This document shows, in pieces, positions 24,586 to 33,312 of a DNA stretch of 64,000 nucleotides. The notes beneath the pieces were generated by a model. That model did no database searches, had not been told where the DNA came from, and saw nothing but the letters and a program-made list of their open reading frames with translations. The DNA lies in the NCBI RefSeq assembly GCF_014764715.1, contig NZ_JACXXE010000001.1, positions 496,001 to 560,000 of the forward strand. Direction: 5' to 3'. The number at the start of each line of letters is the position of its first letter. Within the stretch, counting starts at the first letter, position 1. The stretch is from Bacillus crepusculi (GTDB taxonomy: Bacteria > Bacillota > Bacilli > Bacillales > Bacillaceae). A program made the translations under genes and the position numbers.

Positions 24586-25710
24586 ATGAGATTGAAAAAC
24601 GAATTTAAGCCTTTATTTGAACCATTTACATTCCCAGGAGGTGCCTCTATTGATGGCCGGTTAGTCGTTGCTCCAATGACACACTTCGGTTCTCACGAGG
24701 ATGGCACCATTTCAAAGGAAGAAATTGATTTCATTACAGCTAGATCTAGTGAAATGGGCATGGTCATCACAGCCTGTGCGAACGTGACTCCAGATGGAAA
24801 GGCCTTTGAAGGACAGCCTTCTATTGCTAGAGATGAAGATATACCTGGTCTGAAAAAATTAGCTTCTGCGATCCAGGCAAAAGGAACAAAAGCCATCATG
24901 CAAATTCACCACGGCGGCTCGCAGGCCCTCCCTCATTTAGTGCCAAACGCTGATGTGGTTGCGCCAAGTGATGTGTTCAAAGATGGAAAACAAATTGCAC
25001 GAGCTTTAAAAGAAGAGGAAATCACTCATATCATCGACTCATTTAAAGAAGCGACAAGACGAGCGATTCAAGCAGGGTTTGACGGCGTAGAAATCCACGG
25101 GGCAAACGGGTATTTATTACAGCAGTTCTACTCCCCGCATAGCAATCAGCGTACAGATCAGTGGGGAGGAAGTGAAGAAAATCGTCTAGCCTTCCCTATT
25201 GCCGTTGTGGATGCAGTCAAAGAGGCGATCAAAGAGCACGTGACAAAACCATTTATCTTTGGATATCGACTATCTCCTGAAGAACCAGAAACACCTGGTT
25301 TAACAATGACAGAGACATTTACGTTAGTTGATGTTCTTAAAACAAAAAACCTCGATTATTTGCATATCTCTTTAATGGAGATTGACTCTAAAGCAAGACG
25401 AGGTGCAGATTCTAGCAAGACACGTATGGAGCTATTAAAAGAACGCTGCGGCGATACCCTTCCGCTTATCGGTGTTGGCAGCGTCATTACAGCTGAGGAT
25501 GCATTAAATGCCTACAATCAAGGGATTCCACTGATTGCTGTCGCACGAGAGCTCATCGTTGATCCAGATTGGGCAAAGAAGATAAAAGAAGGCAGAGAAA
25601 GCGAGATTGAAACCGTCATTAAACGCAGCCAAAAAGACAAGTACCTTATTCCTGAAGGATTATGGTCTGTCATGGAAGCAAGTCAAGGCTGGGTTCCGAT
25701 GGAGGATTAA
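24586..25710 (+). CDS. NADH:flavin oxidoreductase (old yellow enzyme family, YqiG-like)
   Basis: A 374-residue OYE-family FMN protein. It has FMN-barrel motifs VAPMTHFG near residue 28, QIHHGG near 107, and GYLLQQFYSPHSNQRTDQWG near 180 with active-site residues, and GVGSVI for phosphate binding. Such enzymes reduce activated C=C bonds with NAD(P)H. The closest protein I recall is B. subtilis YqiG, which lies elsewhere in that genome, so the gene may have moved or been inserted here. It sits alone between the divergent yprA and the convergent ypqE. Confidence 0.88.
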   Translation: MRLKNEFKPLFEPFTFPGGASIDGRLVVAPMTHFGSHEDGTISKEEIDFITARSSEMGMVITACANVTPDGKAFEGQPSIARDEDIPGLKKLASAIQAKGTKAIMQIHHGGSQALPHLVPNADVVAPSDVFKDGKQIARALKEEEITHIIDSFKEATRRAIQAGFDGVEIHGANGYLLQQFYSPHSNQRTDQWGGSEENRLAFPIAVVDAVKEAIKEHVTKPFIFGYRLSPEEPETPGLTMTETFTLVDVLKTKNLDYLHISLMEIDSKARRGADSSKTRMELLKERCGDTLPLIGVGSVITAEDALNAYNQGIPLIAVARELIVDPDWAKKIKEGRESEIETVIKRSQKDKYLIPEGLWSVMEASQGWVPMED

Positions 25711-25721
25711 TGTCATCAATC

Positions 25722-25758
25722 AAAAAACTACCCTTTCATGTGTGAGGGTAGTTTTTTT
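25722..25758. terminator. Bidirectional terminator between OYE gene and ypqE
   Basis: AACTACCCT (25727-25734) and AGGGTAGTT form a stem with a 10-nt loop. It has an A run on one side and a seven-T run on the other, so it can work in both directions. Confidence 0.88.
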
Positions 25759-25763
25759 ATTGA

Positions 25764-26270
25764 TTATTTCAATTTAACTGTAAAGAGCTTAGAGGTCTGT
25801 TTTTCCACAGATCCCTTTGGTTCTTTATCAAGTCGCTCGATCAGATCCCCATTCATAATCACAATTGGTGTCACTGTACTTGCCGCTTTCTCTTCAATCA
25901 GTTCTAAATCACACGTAATGAGAGGATCACCGATCTTCACTTTATCCCCTTCTTTCGTGTGTGCTTCAAACCCTTCACCATTTAATCCAACTGTTTCAAG
26001 TCCAATATGAATCAGAAGCTCAAGCCCTGAGAGTGTTCGAATGCCAATTGCATGTTTTGTATGGAAGAGCTGAATGATTTCACCCTCTACTGGTGACACA
26101 ATCGTGCCATTTTTTGGTTTTACTGCTACACCATCTCCCATCATCTTTTGAGAAAAGACGGGATCTGGTACATCCGTCATATCCATTAACTCTCCATCAG
26201 CTGGAGAATAAATGATTTCTTCCTTTACATCATCTTCGTTTTTCCCGAAACCGAATAATTTTTTCAGCAA
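25764..26270 (-). CDS. ypqE: YpqE, PTS glucose-type EIIA domain protein
   Basis: A 168-residue stand-alone EIIA-Glc-like protein. The phosphorylated His is in [10 protein letters not shown] near residue 85, and a second His in FHTKHAIG near 70 is the usual active-site partner. It accepts phosphate from HPr and passes it to an EIIB, but no EIIB/C is encoded nearby, so the sugar is unknown. It matches B. subtilis YpqE in length. The start is TTG 26270, because AAGGGAG is the only SD; the gap to it is a little long. Confidence 0.86.
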   Translation of the reverse strand: MLKKLFGFGKNEDDVKEEIIYSPADGELMDMTDVPDPVFSQKMMGDGVAVKPKNGTIVSPVEGEIIQLFHTKHAIGIRTLSGLELLIHIGLETVGLNGEGFEAHTKEGDKVKIGDPLITCDLELIEEKAASTVTPIVIMNGDLIERLDKEPKGSVEKQTSKLFTVKLK

Positions 26271-26438
26271 TGTTCATTTGCTCCCTTCAAGCTTTGCTCC
26301 TAGATCTATTCAGCGTATAAACCTTCACGCTCATACATCTTGCTTCATTCAACACTATTTAATCATAATTTTTTCCTCTCATCAATTGATAACCGCCTGA
26401 GCCCTTTTTGCATAAGCTGTAGATGAGAGGTGATTTAA

Positions 26439-26858
26439 ATGAAACATGAAGGTGAAAAAAAACATGAATTGTTGGCAAATGAGGATATCCTATATGAAGC
26501 CATTGAACAATTTTTTGCATCCTCCCCGTTTCACGAGATTTTAAATAGTGCGGAGGCGCTCATGACCACATCCCATTCACTTGCTTCGATTACAACCGAT
26601 GTGACAGAGGATGATCAATTTGTGTATATTGAAATCCATTTTCCAGACCATTTTGTCGAAGGGGACATTGCACTAGAGGTCAAAGCCCACTATTTACATT
26701 TATCGGTTCAGGAAAAAATGAAAACGGACACGACTTCCTCCTATTCGAGCTTTACCAAAACGATTTTAATGCCGGCAAAAATAGATGAAACACTTATGAA
26801 GAGTGTGTGGAAAGACCAATCGCTTCGTGTGACCGCTCCAAAGCAAACACCCCAATAG
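26439..26858 (+). CDS. ypqA: YpqA, Hsp20-like protein
   Basis: A 139-residue protein with a C-terminal alpha-crystallin/Hsp20-like beta sandwich (about residues 45-135), ending in a Pro-rich tail. The pattern VTEDDQFVYIEIHFPD - VEVKAHYLHLSVQE suits this fold, but the usual IXI tail motif is absent, so chaperone action is doubtful. It matches B. subtilis YpqA in length and position. GAGAGGTGAT precedes ATG 26439. Confidence 0.75.
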   Translation: MKHEGEKKHELLANEDILYEAIEQFFASSPFHEILNSAEALMTTSHSLASITTDVTEDDQFVYIEIHFPDHFVEGDIALEVKAHYLHLSVQEKMKTDTTSSYSSFTKTILMPAKIDETLMKSVWKDQSLRVTAPKQTPQ

Positions 26859-26876
26859 ATGCTTCTATTGGGGTTT
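26850..26876. terminator. Hairpin between ypqA and yppG
   Basis: CCCCAATAGA (26850-26859) and TCTATTGGGG (26864-26873) form a perfect 10-bp stem with a TGCT loop. The T tracts on both sides are short (GTTTG/TTTG), so it is a moderate terminator. Confidence 0.65.
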
Positions 26877-26877
26877 G

Positions 26878-27327
26878 CTATGCTTTAAAAATGCTTGTAA
26901 ATCCTTTCGCCAATGAGCCCACTTGATTCATTGTACTCATCATTTGTCCAGCTGTATCAAACATTTTGTTAAAGTCGTATTGCCCATTCGTCTTTTTGAA
27001 CTGTGACAGCACACTTTTCAATTGAGATGATTGCTGTTTTTGCGGTCTTGGCAAAGGATAAGGATTCATAGGGTGCTGCATGGGCATCATGCCTGACTGC
27101 TGCATCTGCGGCTGATTGATTGCTTCTGGCTGCTGAAAAGGCTGGAAATTCTCTTGGTATCCATATGGCGGCTGATAGCCTGCAGATGGCGCCTGGCTCA
27201 TTCCAGCTTGATATGGAGGCATGAAATAATCTGGAGGCTGCGGAGGCTGCTGCATGTCTGGATACGGAAAAGGACCTTGCTGGAATTGATTCAATTCACT
27301 TGGTTGCTGGTTTGAATAAGGGAACAT
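26878..27327 (-). CDS. yppG: YppG-like spore coat protein
   Basis: A 149-residue Gln/Pro/Tyr-rich low-complexity protein ([13 protein letters not shown] type repeats) with a short conserved C-terminal region ([18 protein letters not shown]) and no enzyme motif. Such composition is typical of coat and crust proteins. It matches B. subtilis YppG in position. A sigma-K-like promoter lies upstream, so it is probably expressed late in the mother cell. GAGGAG precedes ATG 27327. Confidence 0.75.
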   Translation of the reverse strand: MFPYSNQQPSELNQFQQGPFPYPDMQQPPQPPDYFMPPYQAGMSQAPSAGYQPPYGYQENFQPFQQPEAINQPQMQQSGMMPMQHPMNPYPLPRPQKQQSSQLKSVLSQFKKTNGQYDFNKMFDTAGQMMSTMNQVGSLAKGFTSIFKA

Positions 27328-27370
27328 CTATCTCGCTCCTCTCGCTCTCAACACATATTGATGTCACTCA

Positions 27371-27398
27371 TATATTATGATTAAGGGTAGAAGGTGTG
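27371..27398 (-). promoter_or_regulatory. Sigma-K-like promoter of yppG
   Basis: The minus strand has CATAATATA (27371-27379), an exact fit to CATAnnnTA, with an AC-rich -35 (GGCACA) 14-16 bp upstream. It is 45 bp ahead of the start codon. Confidence 0.5.
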
Positions 27399-27412
27399 CC
27401 TAAAGTCATAAG

Positions 27413-27441
27413 AAAAACGCAGATGTTTTAGCTGCGTTTTT
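27413..27441 (-). terminator. Terminator of yppE
   Basis: AAACGCAG and CTGCGTTT pair around a 9-nt loop, followed by a T run on the minus strand, overlapping the yppE stop. Confidence 0.82.
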
Positions 27442-27799
27442 TAATTTCTTCTATTAAAAGATTCATTGTGTAAATCACTGATTCAACTAAATTTTTCACA
27501 CGCGGTGCATGCTGTTTGCCGAAATAAGATTGCAGGAGAACCTCTTTTCCATTTTCTTGGACGGCTTCAAGCTGTTCTTGATGTAAGTATCTAGGTTTGG
27601 CCTGATGAATAAACGAGATGGCAGCGTTGAGCCACTCCTCCATTTGCTTGTCAAATTTGACAACGGCCGGCTGAATGTCCTTGTAAAAGTCATATGCTGG
27701 ATATTCCTCTTCCGCCTTCCCCTTTTGGTACTGCTCATATGCTTCTTCGATCCATATTCTCAGCTCTTGTGTATGTTCAAGTAATGTTTGATTATCCAA
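27428..27799 (-). CDS. yppE: YppE, DUF1798 family protein
   Basis: A 123-residue all-helical acidic protein with four predicted helices (AYEQYQKG, LNAAISFIHQAK, VKNLVESVIYTMNLLIEEIKK). The function is unknown. TTG 27799 is chosen because GAGGTG sits 6-7 nt upstream; the extra 14 residues to 27841 lack an SD, and the 123-aa length equals B. subtilis YppE. It is the last gene of yppD-yppE. Confidence 0.78.
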   Translation of the reverse strand: MDNQTLLEHTQELRIWIEEAYEQYQKGKAEEEYPAYDFYKDIQPAVVKFDKQMEEWLNAAISFIHQAKPRYLHQEQLEAVQENGKEVLLQSYFGKQHAPRVKNLVESVIYTMNLLIEEIKKRS

Positions 27800-27857
27800 A
27801 ATGTTCACCTCTATGAACCATCCTATCAAACGTTTACTCATTGCTCAAATATGAAAG

Positions 27858-28094
27858 TTACCCGGCGTGATATGCCGGTTTTGCCGATAGTTTATATTCT
27901 GCTGCATGAATTTTCAATTGACAGTCCTTTACTTCTGATTCAAGGCGGTCAATCATTTGTTCTTGCACCTCTTTGGCTGCGTATGTTGTTTGCTGGACAG
28001 CTTGAGACAGCTCTGCTTCCACCGCATCAATTTTCCGCTCGATTTCCTCAAGCAACTGCATAATGGATTCTTTTGATACAAATTCGTTCATCAT
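27858..28094 (-). CDS. yppD: YppD, small helical protein
   Basis: A 78-residue, acidic, coiled-coil-like protein (ERKIDAVEAELSQAVQQ). No domain is recognised. AAAGGAGG precedes the first ATG at 28094 by 6 nt; a second ATG is adjacent. It lies upstream of yppE in the same direction. Confidence 0.7.
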   Translation of the reverse strand: MMNEFVSKESIMQLLEEIERKIDAVEAELSQAVQQTTYAAKEVQEQMIDRLESEVKDCQLKIHAAEYKLSAKPAYHAG

Positions 28095-28236
28095 CAGATT
28101 CCTCCTTTATCGTCTCTCGTTACATTCTCTTTTCTTCCGCACCCTCCTTCACACATGACAAAACTAGAAGCAAATCGCCAATCTAAGTGTAGATGAGCGC
28201 TATTTCTTCATTTTCGACATGTGCTTGTCCTTCTTT

Positions 28237-28266
28237 GTATGATTGCGTCCGATTGTGTAAATTCTA
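28237..28266 (+). promoter_or_regulatory. Sigma-G type promoter of sspM
   Basis: GTATG (28237-28241, consensus GnATR), an 18-bp spacer and AATTCTA (28260-28266, consensus CATnnTA with one mismatch). It starts transcription about 15 bp ahead of the start codon. Confidence 0.5.
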
Positions 28267-28287
28267 AGGACAAAGGAGGTAGATTTC

Positions 28288-28392
28288 ATGAAAAAGCAGC
28301 CGGTACCAAAAGAGCAAAAGCCGAAAGGGAAAGAAAACAGCACAGATCAGCTTGATAAAAAGCTCGGCGGTCCTAATCGTCCATCTACGTAA
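28288..28392 (+). CDS. sspM: Small acid-soluble spore protein SspM
   Basis: A 34-residue basic SASP. Its C-terminal half LDKKLGGPNRPST matches B. subtilis SspM nearly exactly; the N-terminal half is Lys/Pro/Gln-rich. It is produced in the forespore and lies in the spore core. AAAGGAGGT sits 7 nt before ATG 28288. A sigma-G-like promoter and a terminator bracket it. Confidence 0.93.
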   Translation: MKKQPVPKEQKPKGKENSTDQLDKKLGGPNRPST

Positions 28393-28421
28393 AAAAGCAG
28401 GTACCCCCTGCTTTTTATTTA
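28390..28421. terminator. Bidirectional terminator sspM/yppC
   Basis: AAAAAGCAG and CTGCTTTTT pair around GTACCCC (28391-28415), with A and T runs on both strands. Confidence 0.88.
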
Positions 28422-29371
28422 TGCAAAAAATAGTGCTCTAATGAGAAAAGAAAACGAAGCTGCCTTTTTTTATGGAAATACCAGTCCGTCAGCTCGATTT
28501 GTTTTGGTAACGGCTCTGCATCGAATAAGGCTGGATTCAATTTCTTTTGAAACCAATCTTCCCGTTGATCGTCTAATGAGTGTGTCATCACCGGATAAAC
28601 CGTTCGAAGAAAAGGTGTTGACCTTCTAGCGATCCCTAAAAACGATTCAAAATCAAACCGAGACCCCGTATGCGGAACGGTATGCAAAAAATGATAAAAA
28701 TCCGAAAACAAATCGGCTCGAAATAATAGTTTCGCTAGTTTTTTTCCTAATGTAATGCGCTCCTTTACATGGGAAAACTTTCGTATCGTTAGCCCATACA
28801 AATGCCCGTCCACCGTTGGAAAAACGACGGTTTGAAAATGTCCCCACTCGCTGAAAAGATATTGAATCGAGTGAAAAACATTCTTTTTCAGAAGAGGATT
28901 TTGTATAATAGGAGATTGTATAGTATATTGTTCATTTATGATGAGTGCATAAAGCAGGCGCTCTGTGTCACGCTTGACCCAAAAACGTTCCCACTCAGCG
29001 CTCATAAAACGAGACACACAAAAATATGGCAGCAGATGAAATAAAGGTTTACTGGATCGCTTTGACCATTCATACAAGAGAAGCTGCGGGTAAGCATCTG
29101 CAAAGATCAGCCAATTTGCTCTTTCATATGCTGTGAAAAAAAGGTGACCCTGCTGATCCGTTAAACCTGGATGGAAGAGCTCGCCCTTTAAATCTGTCAT
29201 GGACCATCCTGCATTTCTTGATACAAAGGAAGCAAGCAGTGACCATTTCATTTCTGGATGACGGTCATAAAAGCGCTTATAAGCATTTGTCCTCGTCAGG
29301 TTGTCCTTATTTTTCGCTTTCGTTTCACGTAAAATGTGTTGAGTAATGATGTGCTCCTCTTGTGACAACAT
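28415..29371 (-). CDS. yppC: YppC, DUF2515 family protein
   Basis: A 318-residue soluble protein rich in aromatic and basic residues, matching DUF2515 and B. subtilis YppC in length and position opposite recU. No catalytic motif is recognised and the function is unknown. GGAGAG precedes ATG 29371, and the terminator is shared with sspM. Confidence 0.8.
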   Translation of the reverse strand: MLSQEEHIITQHILRETKAKNKDNLTRTNAYKRFYDRHPEMKWSLLASFVSRNAGWSMTDLKGELFHPGLTDQQGHLFFTAYERANWLIFADAYPQLLLYEWSKRSSKPLFHLLPYFCVSRFMSAEWERFWVKRDTERLLYALIINEQYTIQSPIIQNPLLKKNVFHSIQYLFSEWGHFQTVVFPTVDGHLYGLTIRKFSHVKERITLGKKLAKLLFRADLFSDFYHFLHTVPHTGSRFDFESFLGIARRSTPFLRTVYPVMTHSLDDQREDWFQKKLNPALFDAEPLPKQIELTDWYFHKKRQLRFLFSLEHYFLHK

Positions 29372-29417
29372 GGTGATCTCTCCAATACAAAATGCATTAA
29401 AAGGAGGCTGAAACTTG

Positions 29418-30029
29418 ATGATTCGGTATCCAAACGGAAAATCGTATCAGCCCATTCAACAAATTGGGACAAAAAAAAGAATCAGCGGCGAATCCTCTTA
29501 TAGTAACCGCGGGATGACGCTTGAGGCTGATTTAAATGAAACGAACCAATACTATTTGGTCAACGGGATCGCAGTCATTCATAAAAAGCCTACCCCAGTT
29601 CAAATTGTCAATGTGGATTATCCAAAAAGAAGTGCTGCTGTCATTAAAGAAGCCTATTTTAAACAATCATCCACAACAGACTATAACGGGGTGTACAAAG
29701 GTCGCTATATCGATTTTGAAGCAAAGGAAACCAAAAGCACGACCTCGTTTCCGCTCAAAAATTTCCACGACCATCAAATTGAGCATATGAAACAGGTTGA
29801 AAAACAAGGCGGTATTTGTTTCGTTATTATATCCGCTTTTGGCTCCGTTTATTATTTGCCCGCTTCAGATCTCTTTTTCTTCTGGGAGCGGCAGCAGCAA
29901 AACGGCCGTAAATCCATTAGCAAAGACGAATTAATGGAAGCAGGCCACATAATGACACTTGGATATTCGCCAAGAATTGATTATATTAAAGTAGTGGAGA
30001 CACTTCATTTTTCGGATGAAAGCAAGTAG
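29418..30029 (+). CDS. recU: Holliday junction resolvase RecU
   Basis: A 203-residue PD-(D/E)XK family resolvase. The catalytic segment reads [20 protein letters not shown] with D, E and K in place, followed by the [11 protein letters not shown] motif. It cuts Holliday junctions during recombinational repair and modulates RecA. ATG 29418 is used to match the known N-terminus [11 protein letters not shown] 29415 is also possible because AAGGAGG favours it in spacing. ponA follows 43 bp later, as in B. subtilis. Confidence 0.96.
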   Translation: MIRYPNGKSYQPIQQIGTKKRISGESSYSNRGMTLEADLNETNQYYLVNGIAVIHKKPTPVQIVNVDYPKRSAAVIKEAYFKQSSTTDYNGVYKGRYIDFEAKETKSTTSFPLKNFHDHQIEHMKQVEKQGGICFVIISAFGSVYYLPASDLFFFWERQQQNGRKSISKDELMEAGHIMTLGYSPRIDYIKVVETLHFSDESK

Positions 30030-30072
30030 CAATTACGTTCGAAAAAGGTTTAACACGAAAGGTTGAGATGTG

Positions 30073-32766
30073 ATGTCTGATCAATTTACAAGTCGTGAAC
30101 AGCGACGTAAAGCAAGTCAAGAAAACAATAAGAAGCAAAAGAACAAAAAAGGCAAAAAGAAAGCAGGTCTATTTAAAAAAATATTTTTATCTTTACTCGT
30201 GATCGGTCTACTTTGTTTAGTTGCCGGAATCACAACTTTTGCCGTTTTTGCATCAAGCGCTCCTTCTATTGATGATAGTAAGCTTAAAACACCATACTCT
30301 TCAAAACTTTATGATAAAGACAAGAAAGTGTTTGCAGAAGTTGGTGCAGAAAAAAGAACGTATGTCTCGATAAAAGATATACCCGATGTGGTAAAAGACG
30401 CATTTATTGCGACTGAAGATGCACGTTTTTATAAGCATCACGGGATTGATCCAATCCGTATTGGCGGTGCCCTCGTCGCAAACGTTGAGGACGGCTTTGG
30501 TGCTGAAGGCGGAAGTACAATTACACAGCAGGTTGTGAAAAATTCCCTCCTGAGCAATCAAAAGACGTTAAAACGGAAAGTACAGGAAGTATGGCTCTCG
30601 ATTCAGCTTGAGCAAAAATACTCTAAAGATGAAATTTTAGAAATGTATTTAAACCGTATTTTCTTCTCCCCTTATGCTTATGGTGTTGGGAAAGCAGCTG
30701 AACAATTTTTTGGAGTCACAGATTTAAATAAACTAACCGTTGCACAGGCTGCCACACTTGCAGGTATGCCGCAAAGTCCTTCTGCCTATAACCCAGTAAA
30801 ACATCCTGAGGCAGCAGAAAAACGCCGTAATATCGTTTTAAGCCTCATGAAAAAACAAGGCTACATTTCAGAAAAAGATTATGAAGAGGCAAAAGCAACA
30901 CCTGTCAGCAAGACCGTTGTCTCAGCTAATAAATATAAGAGCCAAAACTCTAGTAAGTACTCTGCCTACATTGAAGAAGTGATGGAAGAAGTACAGAAAA
31001 AAGCCAAAGTGGATGCATCAACTGATGGATTAAAAATCTATACATCACTTGATCGAAAAGCCCAGGATCACCTAGATGATATCATCAATGGAGATTCAGT
31101 TGGATTTACGAAAGGTATGCAGGCGGGTGTCACCCTGCTTGATACGAAAAATGGTGAAATACGCGCCATTGGCGGTGGACGTGATGTACCAGCGGGCGGC
31201 TTTAACTATGCGACGGATGCAAAACGACAGCCAGGGTCCACAATCAAACCGATCTTAGATTACGGCCCAGTCATTGAAAACAAAAAATGGTCAACATATC
31301 AGCAAATTGATGATGCACCATATACGTACTCAGATGGTACACCGATTAACAACTTTGACAGAAGACACTTAGGAAAAATGTCGATGAGAAGTGCTTTGGC
31401 ACAATCGCGTAACATCCCTGCACTTAAAGCATTCCAAGAAGCTGGTTCAGCCAATGCCGCTCAATTTGCTAATAATTTAGGCATGGACTTACCTTCTGAT
31501 ATTCCAGAATCTTATTCAATTGGTGGATTTGAAGATGGTGTGTCTTCATTAAAAATGGCAGGTGCATATAGTGCGTTCGGCAATAACGGATACTATAATG
31601 AACCGCACGCTGTCACATCTGTTGAATTTAATGACGGTACAAAGCTTGACCTTACGCCAGATTCTAAAGCAGCAATGAGCGATTACACAGCCTTTATGAT
31701 CACAGATATGCTGAAAACTGCTGTCCAATCTGGAACTGGTACACTTGCACAAGTACCGAACGTTCAAGTAGCCGGGAAAACAGGTACAACGAACTTTATA
31801 CAAGATGATATAAATAAATACAATATCCCTTCTGGCGCTGCGAAAGATTCGTGGTTTGTCGGTTATACGCCGCAATATACAGCGGCCGTTTGGACTGGAA
31901 TCGGTAATTCAAAAGATGCAGACGGCAAAGTATGGCTGAATGAAAACGAGCAGCGTGTTGCCAAAATTGTCTTCCAGCGATTAATTTCTCAAATTGATGA
32001 TGGAAGCGGCTCATTTGAAAAACCAGACAGTGTCGTTGAAGCGACCATTGAAAAAGGATCTGATCCTGCAAAATTAGCCGGACCGAATACACCAAGTGAC
32101 AAGAAGACAACAGAATACTTTGTAAAAGGAACGGTTCCAACAAAAGTGTCTGACACTTATGAGAAAAAAGAAGCCGATAAGCCTTCTGACTTAAAAGCGG
32201 TGTATGATGAAGAGAAGAAATCCATCACACTGACTTGGGGCTATTCTGACGACGCTGATGCTACATTTAATGTCAAGCAAGCGGTTGATAATGGCGGCTA
32301 TAAAGATATTCAAAACAGCTCTGCTAAAGAAGCGGTCATCTCTGATGTGAAGCCTGGCTCCACTTATAAATTCCAAGTGACAGCCACTGTAGATGATGTC
32401 ACAAGTAAAGCGGCTTCTACCTTCCTCACCATTAAGGATGACGCAGATGAGGAAGAAAAAGCGGATGATGAGAACAAAGAAGAAGAAGAGCCGCAGCAGC
32501 CTGATGATGAGCAGACAGATAATACAGACGATAACAAAAATCAAAACCCAGGCACTGATGAGCAGAAGCCAGATGATAAAAAGGATCAAGATCAAGGTGG
32601 AAATACGGAAAACGGCACTGACAATTCCGATAATGGCTCAGACAGTACAAATGGGAACAGCAACTCACAGACTGACAATAAAGATAAAAAGAAAGATGAC
32701 GAGAAAGCCAATTCTCAAAGCTCAAATACCCAATCAAATTCGATTTCTCGAAAGGAAGACGAATAA
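30073..32766 (+). CDS. ponA: Penicillin-binding protein 1A/1B (PBP1)
   Basis: An 897-residue class A bifunctional peptidoglycan synthase. It has a cytoplasmic basic tail, one TM segment near residues 38-60, a GT51 glycosyltransferase (EDARFYKHHG near 118, GGSTITQQ), and a transpeptidase with STIK (RQPGSTIKPI), SRN (AQSRN) and KTG (AGKTGTT). After it comes a fibronectin-III-like domain (about 700-780), then a long Asp/Asn/Lys/Gln low-complexity tail. It works with GpsB in wall growth and division. ATG 30073 is used; GTG 30070 is an alternative. Confidence 0.96.
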   Translation: MSDQFTSREQRRKASQENNKKQKNKKGKKKAGLFKKIFLSLLVIGLLCLVAGITTFAVFASSAPSIDDSKLKTPYSSKLYDKDKKVFAEVGAEKRTYVSIKDIPDVVKDAFIATEDARFYKHHGIDPIRIGGALVANVEDGFGAEGGSTITQQVVKNSLLSNQKTLKRKVQEVWLSIQLEQKYSKDEILEMYLNRIFFSPYAYGVGKAAEQFFGVTDLNKLTVAQAATLAGMPQSPSAYNPVKHPEAAEKRRNIVLSLMKKQGYISEKDYEEAKATPVSKTVVSANKYKSQNSSKYSAYIEEVMEEVQKKAKVDASTDGLKIYTSLDRKAQDHLDDIINGDSVGFTKGMQAGVTLLDTKNGEIRAIGGGRDVPAGGFNYATDAKRQPGSTIKPILDYGPVIENKKWSTYQQIDDAPYTYSDGTPINNFDRRHLGKMSMRSALAQSRNIPALKAFQEAGSANAAQFANNLGMDLPSDIPESYSIGGFEDGVSSLKMAGAYSAFGNNGYYNEPHAVTSVEFNDGTKLDLTPDSKAAMSDYTAFMITDMLKTAVQSGTGTLAQVPNVQVAGKTGTTNFIQDDINKYNIPSGAAKDSWFVGYTPQYTAAVWTGIGNSKDADGKVWLNENEQRVAKIVFQRLISQIDDGSGSFEKPDSVVEATIEKGSDPAKLAGPNTPSDKKTTEYFVKGTVPTKVSDTYEKKEADKPSDLKAVYDEEKKSITLTWGYSDDADATFNVKQAVDNGGYKDIQNSSAKEAVISDVKPGSTYKFQVTATVDDVTSKAASTFLTIKDDADEEEKADDENKEEEEPQQPDDEQTDNTDDNKNQNPGTDEQKPDDKKDQDQGGNTENGTDNSDNGSDSTNGNSNSQTDNKDKKKDDEKANSQSSNTQSNSISRKEDE

Positions 32767-32768
32767 CG

Positions 32769-32804
32769 AAAAAGCACTTGCCTCATATGGCAAGTGCTTT
32801 TTTT
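32769..32804. terminator. Bidirectional terminator ponA/ypoC
   Basis: AAAGCACTTGCC and GGCAAGTGCTTT form a 12-bp perfect stem with a 6-nt loop, A run before and seven-T run after. Confidence 0.93.
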
Positions 32805-33312
32805 AACGATGTTGTCTTAACTTCTTGAGTGCTTCGTATTTTCCATACTGCTTTTTTAGTTCTGTATATAGCTCGTCCAGTTGAATAAAGCAGTGATATT
32901 GAGTAGGTTTTAGCAAAATGAACTCTAATCGTTCTGTCCAATTAATAGGAGCAACAGGAAATGTCTCTTGTTTGATGTCTTCCCATTTGAGCGTTTGAAG
33001 TCTCTCTCCTTTAATCCAGTAAAACATTGCAATCATACTGACGATTCCTTGTAGCATATCATCCTCTTCGCAGCGAGATTTCCTTGTTTGAAAGCGAGGA
33101 AGCATTTTGTCTTTTAATTCATTCCATAGTTCGAATATCACAGGCACAAATTCTTCTGTTTTCTGCCATGGAAGCTCGTCTGTTAAAGGTTCTGAAGATA
33201 GATCAAATGCGAGTGGATTGGCTCTAAGTATATCCATTCTTTTGCCTTTTACCTCTATCTTCTTCTCTTTTAGCTTTTCGACATATGAGGTGAATACAGC
33301 TGATGCGCTCAT
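32803..33312 (-). CDS. ypoC: YpoC family protein
   Basis: A 169-residue helical soluble protein, with a Trp/Phe-rich middle and no recognised catalytic motif. It matches B. subtilis YpoC by position. Its ATG overlaps the nth stop by four bases (ATGA), so translation is coupled to nth. The function is unknown; the operon with dnaD and nth hints at DNA metabolism. Confidence 0.78.
   Translation of the reverse strand: MSASAVFTSYVEKLKEKKIEVKGKRMDILRANPLAFDLSSEPLTDELPWQKTEEFVPVIFELWNELKDKMLPRFQTRKSRCEEDDMLQGIVSMIAMFYWIKGERLQTLKWEDIKQETFPVAPINWTERLEFILLKPTQYHCFIQLDELYTELKKQYGKYEALKKLRQHR

Noticed and set aside
32393..32806. Long overlapping frames on both strands at the end of ponA
   Set aside because: They are shadows of the Asp/Asn/Lys low-complexity tail and have odd composition with no SD.
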